Of a stretch of 64,000 nt of DNA, positions 26,666-33,833 are shown piece after piece (positions within the stretch are counted from its first letter, which is position 1; each line of letters opens with the position of its first letter). Under the pieces are notes generated by a model, which ran no database searches, had not been told where the DNA came from, and worked only from the letters and a program-made list of their open reading frames with translations. Origin of the DNA: a virus; the IMG/VR virus record IMGVR_UViG_3300008261_000001, positions 62,001-126,000 of that record, one strand, 5' to 3'. The position numbers were made by a program, and so were the translations under genes.

Positions 26666-27279
26666 TGAATGACCTTGCCTCTCGCCTTCATCGTCTTTCT
26701 ATCCTAAAGGAAACGACCGAGCAAAGGATTTCGTCCCTTGAGCGGGAGATAGCGTTCCTAGAGGTGGACAAGGACAAGAGGGTAGAGGCAAGTGCCATAT
26801 TGGATAAACTAGCAGAGGACGAGGTGGAACAGGGTGTGTCCACCTATGTAACTCTGTTAGAGGAGGGGTTAAAGGCTATCTTTCCCGACCAAGAGGTGGG
26901 GCTAACAGCCTCAGTCGAAAAGGTGAGGGGGAAGGTATCTGTAAAGCTAAAGACTAGCTTTAAGGGTCAAGACGGCTTAGAGGTAGAGGGTGAGGGCATA
27001 GATGCGTTCGGAGGGGCGGTAGCTACCGTTCAGAGCCTCTTATTGAGAGTCGCTCTTATCCTTAAACGCAATCTGAGACCCATACTTATCCTAGACGAGA
27101 CTTTCCCCGCAGTAGATGAGGGGAGGGTTGGTTTGTTGGTGGACTTCTTAAAAGTTCTGTGTGATCGGTTAGATATGGAAATCCTTTGTATAACACACGA
27201 CCCCTCAATAGCGGAGGGGGCTGATGTCGCATACAAGATCAAGCCCACCGCTCATGGGGCTAAACTGAAACGGATATGA
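26665..27279 (+). CDS. C-terminal half of SbcC/Rad50-type ATPase (separate gene)
   Basis: The 204-residue product is the C-terminal lobe of an SMC/Rad50/SbcC ATPase. It has a coiled-coil start (residues 1-60), then the ABC signature region FGGAVATVQSLLLR at 115-128, Walker B LILILDE ending near 145, and an ITHD H-loop at 176-179. It has no Walker A. I chose the ATG overlapping the clamp stop (TAATG) over an in-frame TTG 12 bases upstream. The missing N-terminal half, with Walker A and a zinc-hook CPLC, is encoded separately at 41133-42278. Together with SbcD at 45130-46116 they should form a Mre11-Rad50-like complex for DNA end processing. Confidence 0.85.
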   Translation: MNDLASRLHRLSILKETTEQRISSLEREIAFLEVDKDKRVEASAILDKLAEDEVEQGVSTYVTLLEEGLKAIFPDQEVGLTASVEKVRGKVSVKLKTSFKGQDGLEVEGEGIDAFGGAVATVQSLLLRVALILKRNLRPILILDETFPAVDEGRVGLLVDFLKVLCDRLDMEILCITHDPSIAEGADVAYKIKPTAHGAKLKRI

Positions 27280-27282
27280 ACT

Positions 27283-27759
27283 ATGAAGTCTCAAGGGGCT
27301 ATCCGTCATAAGTTAAAGCAAGTTAAGGCGAGGCTACTTCAAAAGGCTATACGGAACAATCTATCCAAAAAGCCTTGCAACTGCAAGCACAGCGGACTCG
27401 TGAGGGGTTCAGCTTCAGAACCCCTCTTTTATGTGTGCCTATTGGATAGTGACAAGCCTAAAGAGTGGGAGGGGACAATCTGCGACCCATCAGTTCCCAA
27501 TAACTGTCCCTTCTTCAAGCCACCAAAGTCAAAAGAAGAAATAGAGCAAGAGTTCGAGGAGGAGTTCAACAAGCTCATAGACTCTGGGGATATGGGTGAG
27601 ATAGCGTCTAAATATCCAGATGTTGCCGCTCTCGTTTGGGTTTTATCTGGAGATGGGGACATAGACAGCGATACTCAAATCAGCGAGAGCGAAACTACCA
27701 CAGAGGAAGTTCAGTCTAACACCACAGAGGAAACTAAAAAAGATGTTGGAGATAGTTAG
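27283..27759 (+). CDS. cysteine-containing protein with acidic tail, unknown
   Basis: This 158-residue protein begins with a basic helical region (residues 1-30) and then a block with several cysteines: CNCKH near 33, then VCLL, TICD and NCPFF, suggesting a small zinc- or iron-binding module. The C-terminal 60 residues are acidic and rich in Glu, Ser and Thr, likely disordered. It starts 3 bases after the SbcC C-half, in the same operon. The following gene overlaps its end by 17 bases. I do not recognise a family; a DNA-repair accessory role is only suggested by position. Confidence 0.5.
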   Translation: MKSQGAIRHKLKQVKARLLQKAIRNNLSKKPCNCKHSGLVRGSASEPLFYVCLLDSDKPKEWEGTICDPSVPNNCPFFKPPKSKEEIEQEFEEEFNKLIDSGDMGEIASKYPDVAALVWVLSGDGDIDSDTQISESETTTEEVQSNTTEETKKDVGDS

Positions 27760-28165
27760 GTTAAAAGGAAAACAGCCCCTTTTCTTGGAGGCAAATGTAC
27801 CCCCCTTGTGTTATCCATATCTTGTCGGAAATCCAAAAGGGGAAGGTTTTTTGAAATGGGTAGAGAAGCCCACGGCTAAAGAGACCATCCTTACATGGGG
27901 GGTAGAAGCCACAATCGAACAAATCTTAGCCGAGATGATTCGTTTAACCCTAGACAGAAGTGAGGTAGAGGGTTGGGGTGTTCGGCAGAAGAGTTTTAAT
28001 TTAGCCGAAAAGAGGCTAAAGGATTTGGGCGTAAACGACCTTGAAGTGTCGAACAAGCTGATTTATCCAAAAGACCCGTCTTTATTGGGGACTATCCTTA
28101 TATCGGAAAAGAAGTGCTTTCCTATTATTCACAATGTGAGCAGAGGATTGTGCGTACTAGAATAA
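27743..28165 (+). CDS. unknown 140-aa protein
   Basis: The 140-residue product has mixed alpha/beta character and no motif I can name. It overlaps the preceding gene by 17 bases in another frame. It contains a proline-rich start (EANVPPLCYPYLVG), a central amphipathic helix (TIEQILAEMIRLTLDR), and ends with a hydrophobic strand. The overlap and continuous reading frame support it as a real gene in the same operon. A promoter-like leader with stem-loop follows before the next gene, so it probably ends this transcription unit. Confidence 0.55.
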   Translation: MLEIVRLKGKQPLFLEANVPPLCYPYLVGNPKGEGFLKWVEKPTAKETILTWGVEATIEQILAEMIRLTLDRSEVEGWGVRQKSFNLAEKRLKDLGVNDLEVSNKLIYPKDPSLLGTILISEKKCFPIIHNVSRGLCVLE

Positions 28166-28174
28166 ATTATCCCA

Positions 28175-28228
28175 ACTCTCTTTGAGTCTTATTATTGGGT
28201 AAGTGTTAAGACCCATTCTCAAAGGAGT
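28175..28228 (+). promoter_or_regulatory. stem-loop enclosing the ribosome-binding site of the 60-aa gene
   Basis: ACTCTCTTTGAG (28175-28186) pairs with CTCAAAGGAGT (28218-28228) over 11 base pairs with one bulged T. The right arm contains the Shine-Dalgarno AAAGGAG, 5 bases before the ATG. Folding would hide the ribosome-binding site. A smaller GGGT/ACCC pair sits inside the loop. Confidence 0.55.
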
Positions 28229-28233
28229 CTCCC

Positions 28234-28416
28234 ATGTTAGACGACTACATTATCAAGATAGAGATTGAAAGAGAGAGGGATAGGAGAAGAAGGGTACAAG
28301 AGGAGGATGGGAGGCGGATACAGCTTCCGATACCAGAGTACGAGGATAGGGGCGAGGGTAGGGGCGAGACAAAGCCACAAGATGAACCGAAAAGGGTGAT
28401 AGTAATAGATCTGTAG
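28234..28416 (+). CDS. small charged protein, unknown
   Basis: The 60-residue product is highly charged: an acidic/basic helical stretch with ERERDRRRRVQEEDGRR around residues 12-28, then a short disordered acidic linker and a final RVIVIDL strand. Its ATG follows a strong Shine-Dalgarno (AAAGGAG) embedded in an 11-bp stem-loop. Size and composition suggest a small nucleic-acid- or protein-binding factor, but no family is recognised. It lies alone with its own leader upstream of the P-loop kinase. Phage operons contain many such genes, and the good ribosome-binding site is the main support. Confidence 0.55.
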   Translation: MLDDYIIKIEIERERDRRRRVQEEDGRRIQLPIPEYEDRGEGRGETKPQDEPKRVIVIDL

Positions 28417-28477
28417 CGGTATAAAGGGGGGGTGTGGATAATCAAGTCCCACCTTTTCACCCTTTAGAGGACGCTCT
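28417..28477 (+). promoter_or_regulatory. TATAAAG leader and stem-loop before the P-loop kinase
   Basis: TATAAAG followed by a seven-G run (28424-28436 region) starts the leader. TAAAGGG plus GTG can pair with CAC plus CCCTTTA just before the ribosome-binding site TAGAGGA. The order TATA-like box, stem, ribosome-binding site, ATG matches other units in the window. Function as promoter is inferred. Confidence 0.4.
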
Positions 28478-29056
28478 ATGTCAGCGACTATTATTCTTGT
28501 GCGTGGTCTTACAGGTTCGGGCAAGACGACCCTTGCCGATCTTATTATTGGTGACGATGAAAACCGAGTGAGCATTTCTGTTGATGATTACTTCACAGAC
28601 GATGCTGGTTTTAACTTCGATCACACGAAGCTAAAGGAAGCCCACGATTGGTGTAAGAACAAGACCCTTGAGTTTATTCTAGAGGGCTACGAGGTGGTGG
28701 TTGTACACAACACATTCACTCGTAAGTGGGAGTGCGACCCCTACTTGGAGATGGCTAAGGAGAGGGGTTGTAACATCCATGTAATCAACCTGTACGATGC
28801 TGGGTTGAACGATGTGGAGTTATCCAATAGAAATGGTCACAATGTTCCTGCTCATGTGATTCAAGCACAGCGTAAGCGTTGGGATAAGGATGTTTACCGT
28901 GAGCGGAAGCAACATACACCACAGCAGAACTTCATGCCTTACCCTCCCCCTTATGGATATGGGAACTATCACCCTCAACAGCCGTTCGGTGGTTATCCCC
29001 CATATGTGCCTAACGAGGGTGGGTATCAGCGTAAGTCACCTCGCCCTAGTCGTTAA
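28478..29056 (+). CDS. P-loop nucleotide kinase-like protein with aromatic low-complexity tail
   Basis: This 192-residue protein is a P-loop phosphotransferase of the N4BP2/T4 polynucleotide-kinase-like type. Walker A is GLTGSGKTT at 10-18, followed by SVDDYF near 36 and a WC-x-NK helix after it. VVVHNTFTRKWE near residue 74 matches the HN-T-x-x-x-E motif of this ATPase family. It probably phosphorylates nucleic acid ends or a nucleotide. Unusually, the last ~50 residues are a disordered tail rich in Pro, Tyr, Gly and Gln (YPPPYGYGNY-type), resembling condensate-prone sequences. It has its own stem-loop leader. A tandem 13-bp duplication covers its stop codon. Confidence 0.75.
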   Translation: MSATIILVRGLTGSGKTTLADLIIGDDENRVSISVDDYFTDDAGFNFDHTKLKEAHDWCKNKTLEFILEGYEVVVVHNTFTRKWECDPYLEMAKERGCNIHVINLYDAGLNDVELSNRNGHNVPAHVIQAQRKRWDKDVYRERKQHTPQQNFMPYPPPYGYGNYHPQQPFGGYPPYVPNEGGYQRKSPRPSR

Positions 29057-29086
29057 GTTTAGTCGTTAAGTTTAGTTTTTCTTAAC
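29051..29086 (+). repeat. 13-bp tandem duplication at gene end, possible terminator
   Basis: CGTTAAGTTTAGT occurs at 29051-29063 and again at 29064-29076; the first copy contains the kinase stop codon. GTTAAG in the second copy can pair with CTTAAC at 29081-29086 across a T-rich loop. This could act as a weak terminator or simply be a replication-slippage product. Confidence 0.4.
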
Positions 29087-29100
29087 CTATTACTCTTCTT

Positions 29101-29146
29101 ATTGTATAACCTCTCTTAAAGAGGCTACAAAAGAGGGTGTGGTTAA
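29101..29146 (+). promoter_or_regulatory. GTATAAC box and stem-loop leader
   Basis: GTATAAC is followed by CCTCT (29110-29114) pairing with AGAGG (29120-29124), with alternative pairing to AAGAGG at 29131-29136, which is also the likely ribosome-binding site of the next gene. It resembles the other TATA-plus-stem leaders here. Confidence 0.4.
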
Positions 29147-29572
29147 ATGGATAAGTTTAGAATAGGGCAGACGGTGCTCGTTGGGGAGAACTCTTTCGAC
29201 GAGCATACGATCATAACTATCACTAAAGATGATTTTGATTTGCTTTATGTTACGGACGATAAAAAGTCTATACGCTCGGAAAGCATTGTGGCGATATTAT
29301 CAGGACCTACTCAGCCTGAGACAGAGGATGTAGAAGACACCATTACGGTTCAAGACCCATACACAACAGACTACAACACGGAAATGTTCCGTTGGGGGGA
29401 CGAGGTTGTGTTCACCTCTAGGTATCTAGACGCTGAGATAGAGATAGAGGGGTATGTACTTGTACCTGGTAGGTCGTGGTGTGTCTTAACAGAAAAAGGT
29501 ATTTCCATACCCAATCGGCATTGGCGTGTACACAAAAATGCGATTCGCTTAAAGAACGACTTAAAGAAGTGA
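29147..29572 (+). CDS. unknown beta-rich protein
   Basis: This 141-residue protein shows two similar beta-rich segments: FRIGQTVLVGENSFDEHTI near the start and FRWGDEVVFTSRYLDAEIE near residue 85. Each is followed by a strand pair, suggesting two SH3-like barrels in tandem (KOW-like spacing but without a clear KOW signature). A short acidic linker joins them. It is preceded by a TATA-plus-stem leader and followed by three tandem 12-bp repeats that begin at its stop codon. The family is unknown; RNA or DNA binding through SH3-like folds is a guess. Confidence 0.5.
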   Translation: MDKFRIGQTVLVGENSFDEHTIITITKDDFDLLYVTDDKKSIRSESIVAILSGPTQPETEDVEDTITVQDPYTTDYNTEMFRWGDEVVFTSRYLDAEIEIEGYVLVPGRSWCVLTEKGISIPNRHWRVHKNAIRLKNDLKK

Positions 29573-29607
29573 GACCATTAATCAGACCATTAATCAGACC
29601 ATTTATC
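29572..29607 (+). repeat. three tandem 12-bp repeats
   Basis: AGACCATTAATC occurs at 29572-29583 and 29584-29595, followed by AGACCATTTATC at 29596-29607. They start in the stop codon of the preceding gene and lie between convergent genes. Protein-binding iterons or slippage products are both possible. No gene is seen from 29608 to 29693. Confidence 0.6.
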
Positions 29608-29693
29608 GTCTTTGATGTGTTTGGGGTCGATGGTGTTGCTGAGGATCTGTCGGGTGGTGTAGTAACCGATGGTTATGTAAATAATCAGTAGTG

Positions 29694-30158
29694 TCAAAGT
29701 GGTAGTCCCCTTTTTCTGGCAAGATTTCTAACTGCTCTGTAGCATGAAGAAGCGTCGAAATAGCCGACAATCTTTGCTATCTCTCTATAGGTTAGTCCAC
29801 TCTGTCTTCTTAGATTGTAGCTTAAAAAAGCATTTTTATCCAAAGACAAAGGGTCGGTGTCCCCTATTAACTGAGCATATGCGTTTATCCAATTTCGAGC
29901 GGTCATAGAGGTGACAGAGAAAAGTAGACCTATGTCTTGGGTGTTCATCCCATTTATGTATAGGCAGTAAGCATATTGAGTGGGTGCAGTTCTAGGATAG
30001 GGCAAGAAGTTCTTCTTAGCGTACTTTTTAATCCTAATACTCGCGTTGTGGGGGTGTGTAAGGCTTATGCCCAAAGCGTCACATATTTCTCTGTATGTAA
30101 GTCCATCCATGTAAAGTCTATAGGCGTTAGCCCAATCTATCTTGCTCTCACAAGTCAT
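29694..30158 (-). CDS. protein with three helix-turn-helix repeats, putative regulator
   Basis: The 154-residue protein has three related helix-turn-helix-like segments: DGLTYREICDALGIS near residue 20, NGMNTQDIGLLFSVT near 70, and SGLTYREIAKIVGYF near 120. Each starts with a tyrosine-containing helix (AYRLYMDG, AYCLYING, LSYNLRRQ) and ends with a basic helix. Such homeodomain-like triplicated units occur in transcription factors, homing-endonuclease DNA-binding tails and transposase N-termini; no catalytic domain is present here. A DNA-binding regulator is the most likely role. Its start overlaps the end of the gene upstream by about 11 bases. Confidence 0.65.
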   Translation of the reverse strand: MTCESKIDWANAYRLYMDGLTYREICDALGISLTHPHNASIRIKKYAKKNFLPYPRTAPTQYAYCLYINGMNTQDIGLLFSVTSMTARNWINAYAQLIGDTDPLSLDKNAFLSYNLRRQSGLTYREIAKIVGYFDASSCYRAVRNLARKRGLPL

Positions 30159-30462
30159 GTGTTTGCTCCCAGATCTCTAGGTCTCCATAATCACTCAAAA
30201 ACTTACGCTCCTCAGACAAAATAATGGATAGTTCATCTGAGGTCATAGAGTTATCCATTATAGACGAAGACTTGTCGTAAGAGACTACACAGAACCCATG
30301 TTCCCTTGCATAAGACCCTCCTTTGTTCAGTGCCTCAACCCAACAAAGAGCCGATAAGAAAGAGTTATGCGTGTCCTGCACAAAATGGATATGTGGACAA
30401 CCCTTATCCATTTTTATTTGAAGTGCTAGGGTTATAGACGATGTGAGGAAGAGCGTGGGCAT
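30148..30462 (-). CDS. unknown 104-aa protein
   Basis: The start at the ATG at 30462 is preferred over a GTG six bases upstream because AGGTGA lies just before it; the GTG version would begin MIMPT. The product has an initial hydrophobic stretch (LFLTSSITLALQI) that might be a weak signal or a buried strand, then mixed alpha/beta sequence with two histidines (CPHIHFVQD) and an acidic C-terminal helix. No family is recognised. It lies between the endolysin and the helix-turn-helix gene on the same strand. A lysis accessory is conceivable but unsupported. Confidence 0.45.
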   Translation of the reverse strand: MPTLFLTSSITLALQIKMDKGCPHIHFVQDTHNSFLSALCWVEALNKGGSYAREHGFCVVSYDKSSSIMDNSMTSDELSIILSEERKFLSDYGDLEIWEQTHDL

Positions 30463-30494
30463 AATCACCTAAAGATGATGCGGTCAATGAGTGT

Positions 30495-31403
30495 TTATCC
30501 AAAAATAGAGTCCCACCAACAAGCTATGTCCCATTTGTTATCCGTAAGGTGATGATGCCCCACAACGCCCTTAAAGTATTCCACCAAGAAATCTTTATCC
30601 AATACATCATGTGTATTGGGAAAGCGATAGGGTACATCTAGGGTATCGCATAAGGACTTTACAGCGGAGCGAGTGGCTTGTGCTATGCGTGGGTCTAAGC
30701 TCAACACCTTACTTGGACCTCTAGAGGTAGGGTTGTCCACAATGGAAACTTGATAGCCGAGTTTGGTGTAGTGATCTTTCCATTTTACATCTGGCTGTTG
30801 GCAGATGTCGATGCCGACAGAGTGAGGGTTAACCCAACCTCCATGCCACGAAATATGCTGTAGATCGAGCCATTGGTAGATAGTAGCCTCTTGTTCATTT
30901 AGCCCTATGCCCGCATGACTAGACACCTTGCGGTCAGGATCTGAGAACACACGAAAACAATGCCGAGGGTCAAGCCCTCCCCAATGCACAACAATGAGGT
31001 GTGGTGGCTTGTTTCTACGAGTAGAGAAGTGACCGAACCTATGTAGGTCAAGACCACCATCTTGGTCGAAGTTTATGATTTGTGTTGAGCTATCTACGCG
31101 AACTCGTCTGTCTTTGTGTACCCAATAAGCGTCTAGTGACTCAACATAGTCGTAAAGTTTAAGAAGTTCAGCCCATGTGCCTCGCCCGAGTTTTCCGTCT
31201 ATCTGAGAAGATCCTTTTCCGTAAATCGCTGTCTGAAATTGGATAACCCCTAGAGCGAAGTCGTTCGAGTCGGCAGGGTTGGATAACAGAGGGTATTTCT
31301 CAAGGGCATTAGGGGGTATGCTATTCGCCCACCCTAGAGAAACAGAGGCGGTAGCGTTAAACTTTTTAGCTGAACCTAGCGTCTGTATAACAGAGTGAGA
31401 CAA
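30495..31403 (-). CDS. endolysin: N-acetylmuramoyl-L-alanine amidase
   Basis: The 302-residue product has an N-terminal peptidoglycan-binding-like region (residues ~45-85, FALGVIQFQTAIYG, then IDGKLGRGTWAEL, as in PG_binding_1). A C-terminal amidase_2 domain starts near 130. Zinc-site candidates are His140 (VVHWGG), His163 (SSHAGIGL) and the late His-rich segment GHHHLTDNKWD; an ISWHGGW motif follows the expected order. It cleaves the amide bond between muramic acid and the stem peptide during host lysis. The start is a TTG with Shine-Dalgarno TAGGAG 6 bases upstream. It is transcribed away from the chaperonin gene, 29 bases apart. No signal peptide is seen. Confidence 0.85.
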   Translation of the reverse strand: MSHSVIQTLGSAKKFNATASVSLGWANSIPPNALEKYPLLSNPADSNDFALGVIQFQTAIYGKGSSQIDGKLGRGTWAELLKLYDYVESLDAYWVHKDRRVRVDSSTQIINFDQDGGLDLHRFGHFSTRRNKPPHLIVVHWGGLDPRHCFRVFSDPDRKVSSHAGIGLNEQEATIYQWLDLQHISWHGGWVNPHSVGIDICQQPDVKWKDHYTKLGYQVSIVDNPTSRGPSKVLSLDPRIAQATRSAVKSLCDTLDVPYRFPNTHDVLDKDFLVEYFKGVVGHHHLTDNKWDIACWWDSIFG

Positions 31404-31432
31404 CTGATACTCCTATCTAGTGCGGTGTTTAC

Positions 31433-32800
31433 ATGAGCTTAGAACTCTTAATGCCAGATATAAACCAAGCTGTACAGCTACTTATCCTAAGCCATGCAAG
31501 CAAGGGTGGGTCTGTTTGCTTATACCGAAATGGAAAAGTGTGGAACAACCTATCTGCGTTATCCATTTTGAACGCTTGGTCACCCACACATAAAGTGGTT
31601 CAAAAAGGGTTCTTAGATGTATGTGGTACAGGCGGAGATGGTGGGAAAATGGGGGTGTTCATCACCGCGTCTTTGTTGAAGTCCATCTACAGAACAGGTG
31701 AAAGCCTAACCCCTTCGGAAGTGGAAGATTTCTTAGGGAACTTCAAAGAGGCAGTCAGCAAAAAGAAAAAGAAAGCCACCTACGATGTGCTGTTGGAGAT
31801 CGGGAGTAGATCAAAGCTCCATGCAGAACACCTAGAGAAGATCTGTGACGCTCTGATGACACATGGGGTTGACTCCCATATCTCATTAGAGCGTGGTAGG
31901 TCAGTCCATACGGAGGTTATCCAATCCGAGGCGTTGGAAACGCCTGTTATAGCTGGAATAGACACGGATCAGATTTCCTTAAAGGGTGCGATGTTTGCTT
32001 TCTTCGACTATCCATTATTCTCTTACACGCAAGTTCAAGATGCGATGGAACAGATGGGGGAGTTCGAGGGCAGACCTTTGTGTATAGTCTCACCGCTCAT
32101 GGGTAAAGAGGTGAAGGCGACCATAGCCCTCAATAGGAATAAGGGGGTGGTGGAGGTCTATGGGCTAGAAGCTCCACAGATCACTTGGAGCAAGGGGTGG
32201 TTAGAAGACCTTTGTGCTTTTACAGGTGGCACAATACACACAAAAATGGATAAGTCCTTTCCTGTGGAGTTTTATGGTTCAGCACTAGAGGTGTTAATCA
32301 AGCCTTCGTCTTTGCTGATAGAGCCATATGAGGATCATGCAGAACAGACAGCTAAACACGCTGAGGCGTTATTGAGAGAGGCTGAGTTTATCCCTCACGC
32401 ACACACACAAGATCTGTGGCGTAAGAGAGCTTCTTCTCTGATGGGGTCTTTGATCCGAGTCCAAGTGGGTGGGACGACCGAGGCGGAGTCTAGGGTGAAC
32501 TTAAACCTAGCCGAGAAATCTTTATTGTCCATGACTGACGCTCTAGAAAATGGATATGTCGAGGGGTCGATTCCATTTTTAGCGGAGGTGCAGTCAAGCT
32601 CTATAATAGGACACGCTATGCGTTGCCCTTTAAGGGTAGTCGCACACAACCTCAACCTCCCTCAACACTCCGTATTGGATAACCCAATACTAAGGGAGAG
32701 CTTCCCTACAGGTCGCTTAGTTTCCCTTATGGAGCGTTCTCTCTCTGTGGCGTACACACTAGGTACTATAGGTCACATAATCAAAGCAAAGGGGCATTAA
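31433..32800 (+). CDS. divergent GroEL-like chaperonin
   Basis: The 455-residue protein follows the GroEL order at low identity. It has GTGGDGGKMGVFITAS at 65-80 (GroEL GDGTTTATVLAQ) and an apical segment ending LEDLCAFTGGT at 258-267 (GroEL LQDIAILTGGT). It then has SLMGSLIRVQVGGTTEAE ending at 352 (GroEL GGVAVIKVGAATEVE) and the helix RVNLNLAEKSLLSMTDALE (GroEL RVEDALHATRAAVE). GroEL is 548 residues, so ~90 are missing. The residues aligned with catalytic Asp52 and Asp398 do not appear to be Asp, so ATPase may be altered. It likely folds phage proteins such as the giant fibres. No GroES partner is in the window. Confidence 0.7.
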   Translation: MSLELLMPDINQAVQLLILSHASKGGSVCLYRNGKVWNNLSALSILNAWSPTHKVVQKGFLDVCGTGGDGGKMGVFITASLLKSIYRTGESLTPSEVEDFLGNFKEAVSKKKKKATYDVLLEIGSRSKLHAEHLEKICDALMTHGVDSHISLERGRSVHTEVIQSEALETPVIAGIDTDQISLKGAMFAFFDYPLFSYTQVQDAMEQMGEFEGRPLCIVSPLMGKEVKATIALNRNKGVVEVYGLEAPQITWSKGWLEDLCAFTGGTIHTKMDKSFPVEFYGSALEVLIKPSSLLIEPYEDHAEQTAKHAEALLREAEFIPHAHTQDLWRKRASSLMGSLIRVQVGGTTEAESRVNLNLAEKSLLSMTDALENGYVEGSIPFLAEVQSSSIIGHAMRCPLRVVAHNLNLPQHSVLDNPILRESFPTGRLVSLMERSLSVAYTLGTIGHIIKAKGH

Positions 32801-32802
32801 AG

Positions 32803-33216
32803 ATGTTTAAGAACTATCATTGGACAGTGGTCGAAGCTGAAAATGCTTGTACGGGTTTTAAGCTCGCCAAACAAAGCGACAACACCTTCGAGAACTTCAA
32901 CCGATACTATATCGTCAACCCCAACACACAAATCCTTTTTGAGGAAATCGAGTACTTGATCGAGAGTACAAAGGACACCCGCTCCCCATCTCGGTCTCGC
33001 TCCTGTTGTTGCTTTGTCCTTCAAGGAAATAAGTACTTCTTCTATGTCAAGAAGTCCTCCTTAGTCAAAGCGGACAAGCTGTTTATCCAAAACATCGGCA
33101 GGATACTGCATGGAGGTGGCGACTTAACCGAGGACGACTTAAATAAGCTCGCTTCCTCTGTACAGAGGCTCAAGGCTTCCCTTAAAAGCACACCCAAGAA
33201 AGCGGATGGTCGATGA
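32803..33216 (+). CDS. unknown 137-aa protein
   Basis: This 137-residue product starts 2 bases after the chaperonin stop and ends overlapping the first methyltransferase module as ATGA, so it is translated within the same operon. It has a beta-rich centre (FNRYYIVNPNTQILFEEIEYLIE, CCCFVLQGNKYFFYVKK) with a three-cysteine run, and a basic C-terminal helix. The segment from 66 to 85 resembles the core of small phage proteins of unknown function. No motif allows a functional call. Confidence 0.5.
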   Translation: MFKNYHWTVVEAENACTGFKLAKQSDNTFENFNRYYIVNPNTQILFEEIEYLIESTKDTRSPSRSRSCCCFVLQGNKYFFYVKKSSLVKADKLFIQNIGRILHGGGDLTEDDLNKLASSVQRLKASLKSTPKKADGR

Positions 33217-33833
33217 TAATCACCCTGTTGAGAAAGCCCCTAGACGGGAGCGTAGCTGAGAACGCCTTACAGCATGGCTGTGGGGCTATCAATATAGACG
33301 CTACAAGAGTAGGTTTTGTGAATGGAGAAAACCCCTCCGCCTCCTCACGAGAGGCGTACACTCCCAATCACTCGGCAGTGGCGGACATGAACGCGAGCGG
33401 TGTCATCTATTCCGATCCAACACGGCAACTCGGCAGGTGGCCCGCTAACTTTATCCTTAACCACCTAGAGAGCTGTGAGCTAAAAGGTACTAAGAAAGTT
33501 AAAGGGGCGATAAGCAAACCTTCGGTGGGATACAAAGCTAAGACCTCCACCTCTTGGTTCAACTCTAAAGATGGTATTCATAGGGTTGGTCATGCGGATG
33601 AAGATGGGAATGAAGAAGTAGCGGATTGGGCTTGTGTAGAGGGTTGCCCTGTCCAAGAGCTAGACCAACAAAGTGGACATCTGAAAAGTGGGAAGATGGG
33701 TGCTAAGTCATATCAAATGTGGGGGGTAAATGGGATATATGGGGGAGGTAAAGAACACCCTGCGACATATTATGGAGATGAGGGTGGTGCTTCTAGGTTC
33801 TTCATGCAGTTTAAGAAAGACCCAGAAGAATGA
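33213..33833 (+). CDS. split DNA methyltransferase, middle module (copy A1)
   Basis: The 206-residue product corresponds to the middle third of beta-class phage DNA methylases, the part between the DPPY core and the SAM-binding motif. Landmarks are KPLDGSVAENALQHGCGAIN at 8-27 (usually ARKPL..TVAENVL..GTGGIN), INIDATRV, RWPANFILNHLE, and GGASRFFMQFKKD at the end. It lacks both DPPY and FxGxG motifs, so alone it cannot be a methylase. In intact enzymes this region helps recognise the target. Unlike the other two A copies, it is not preceded by a B module. It overlaps B1 as ATGA. Confidence 0.8.
   Translation: MIITLLRKPLDGSVAENALQHGCGAINIDATRVGFVNGENPSASSREAYTPNHSAVADMNASGVIYSDPTRQLGRWPANFILNHLESCELKGTKKVKGAISKPSVGYKAKTSTSWFNSKDGIHRVGHADEDGNEEVADWACVEGCPVQELDQQSGHLKSGKMGAKSYQMWGVNGIYGGGKEHPATYYGDEGGASRFFMQFKKDPEE

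Noticed and set aside
31433-32800. Anthranilate phosphoribosyltransferase (TrpD)
   Set aside because: The string DVCGTGGDGG resembles the TrpD signature GTGGD, but the rest of the protein follows GroEL landmarks (TGGT apical segment, VGGTTEAE, RVNLNLAEKSL helix) and no other TrpD motif is seen.
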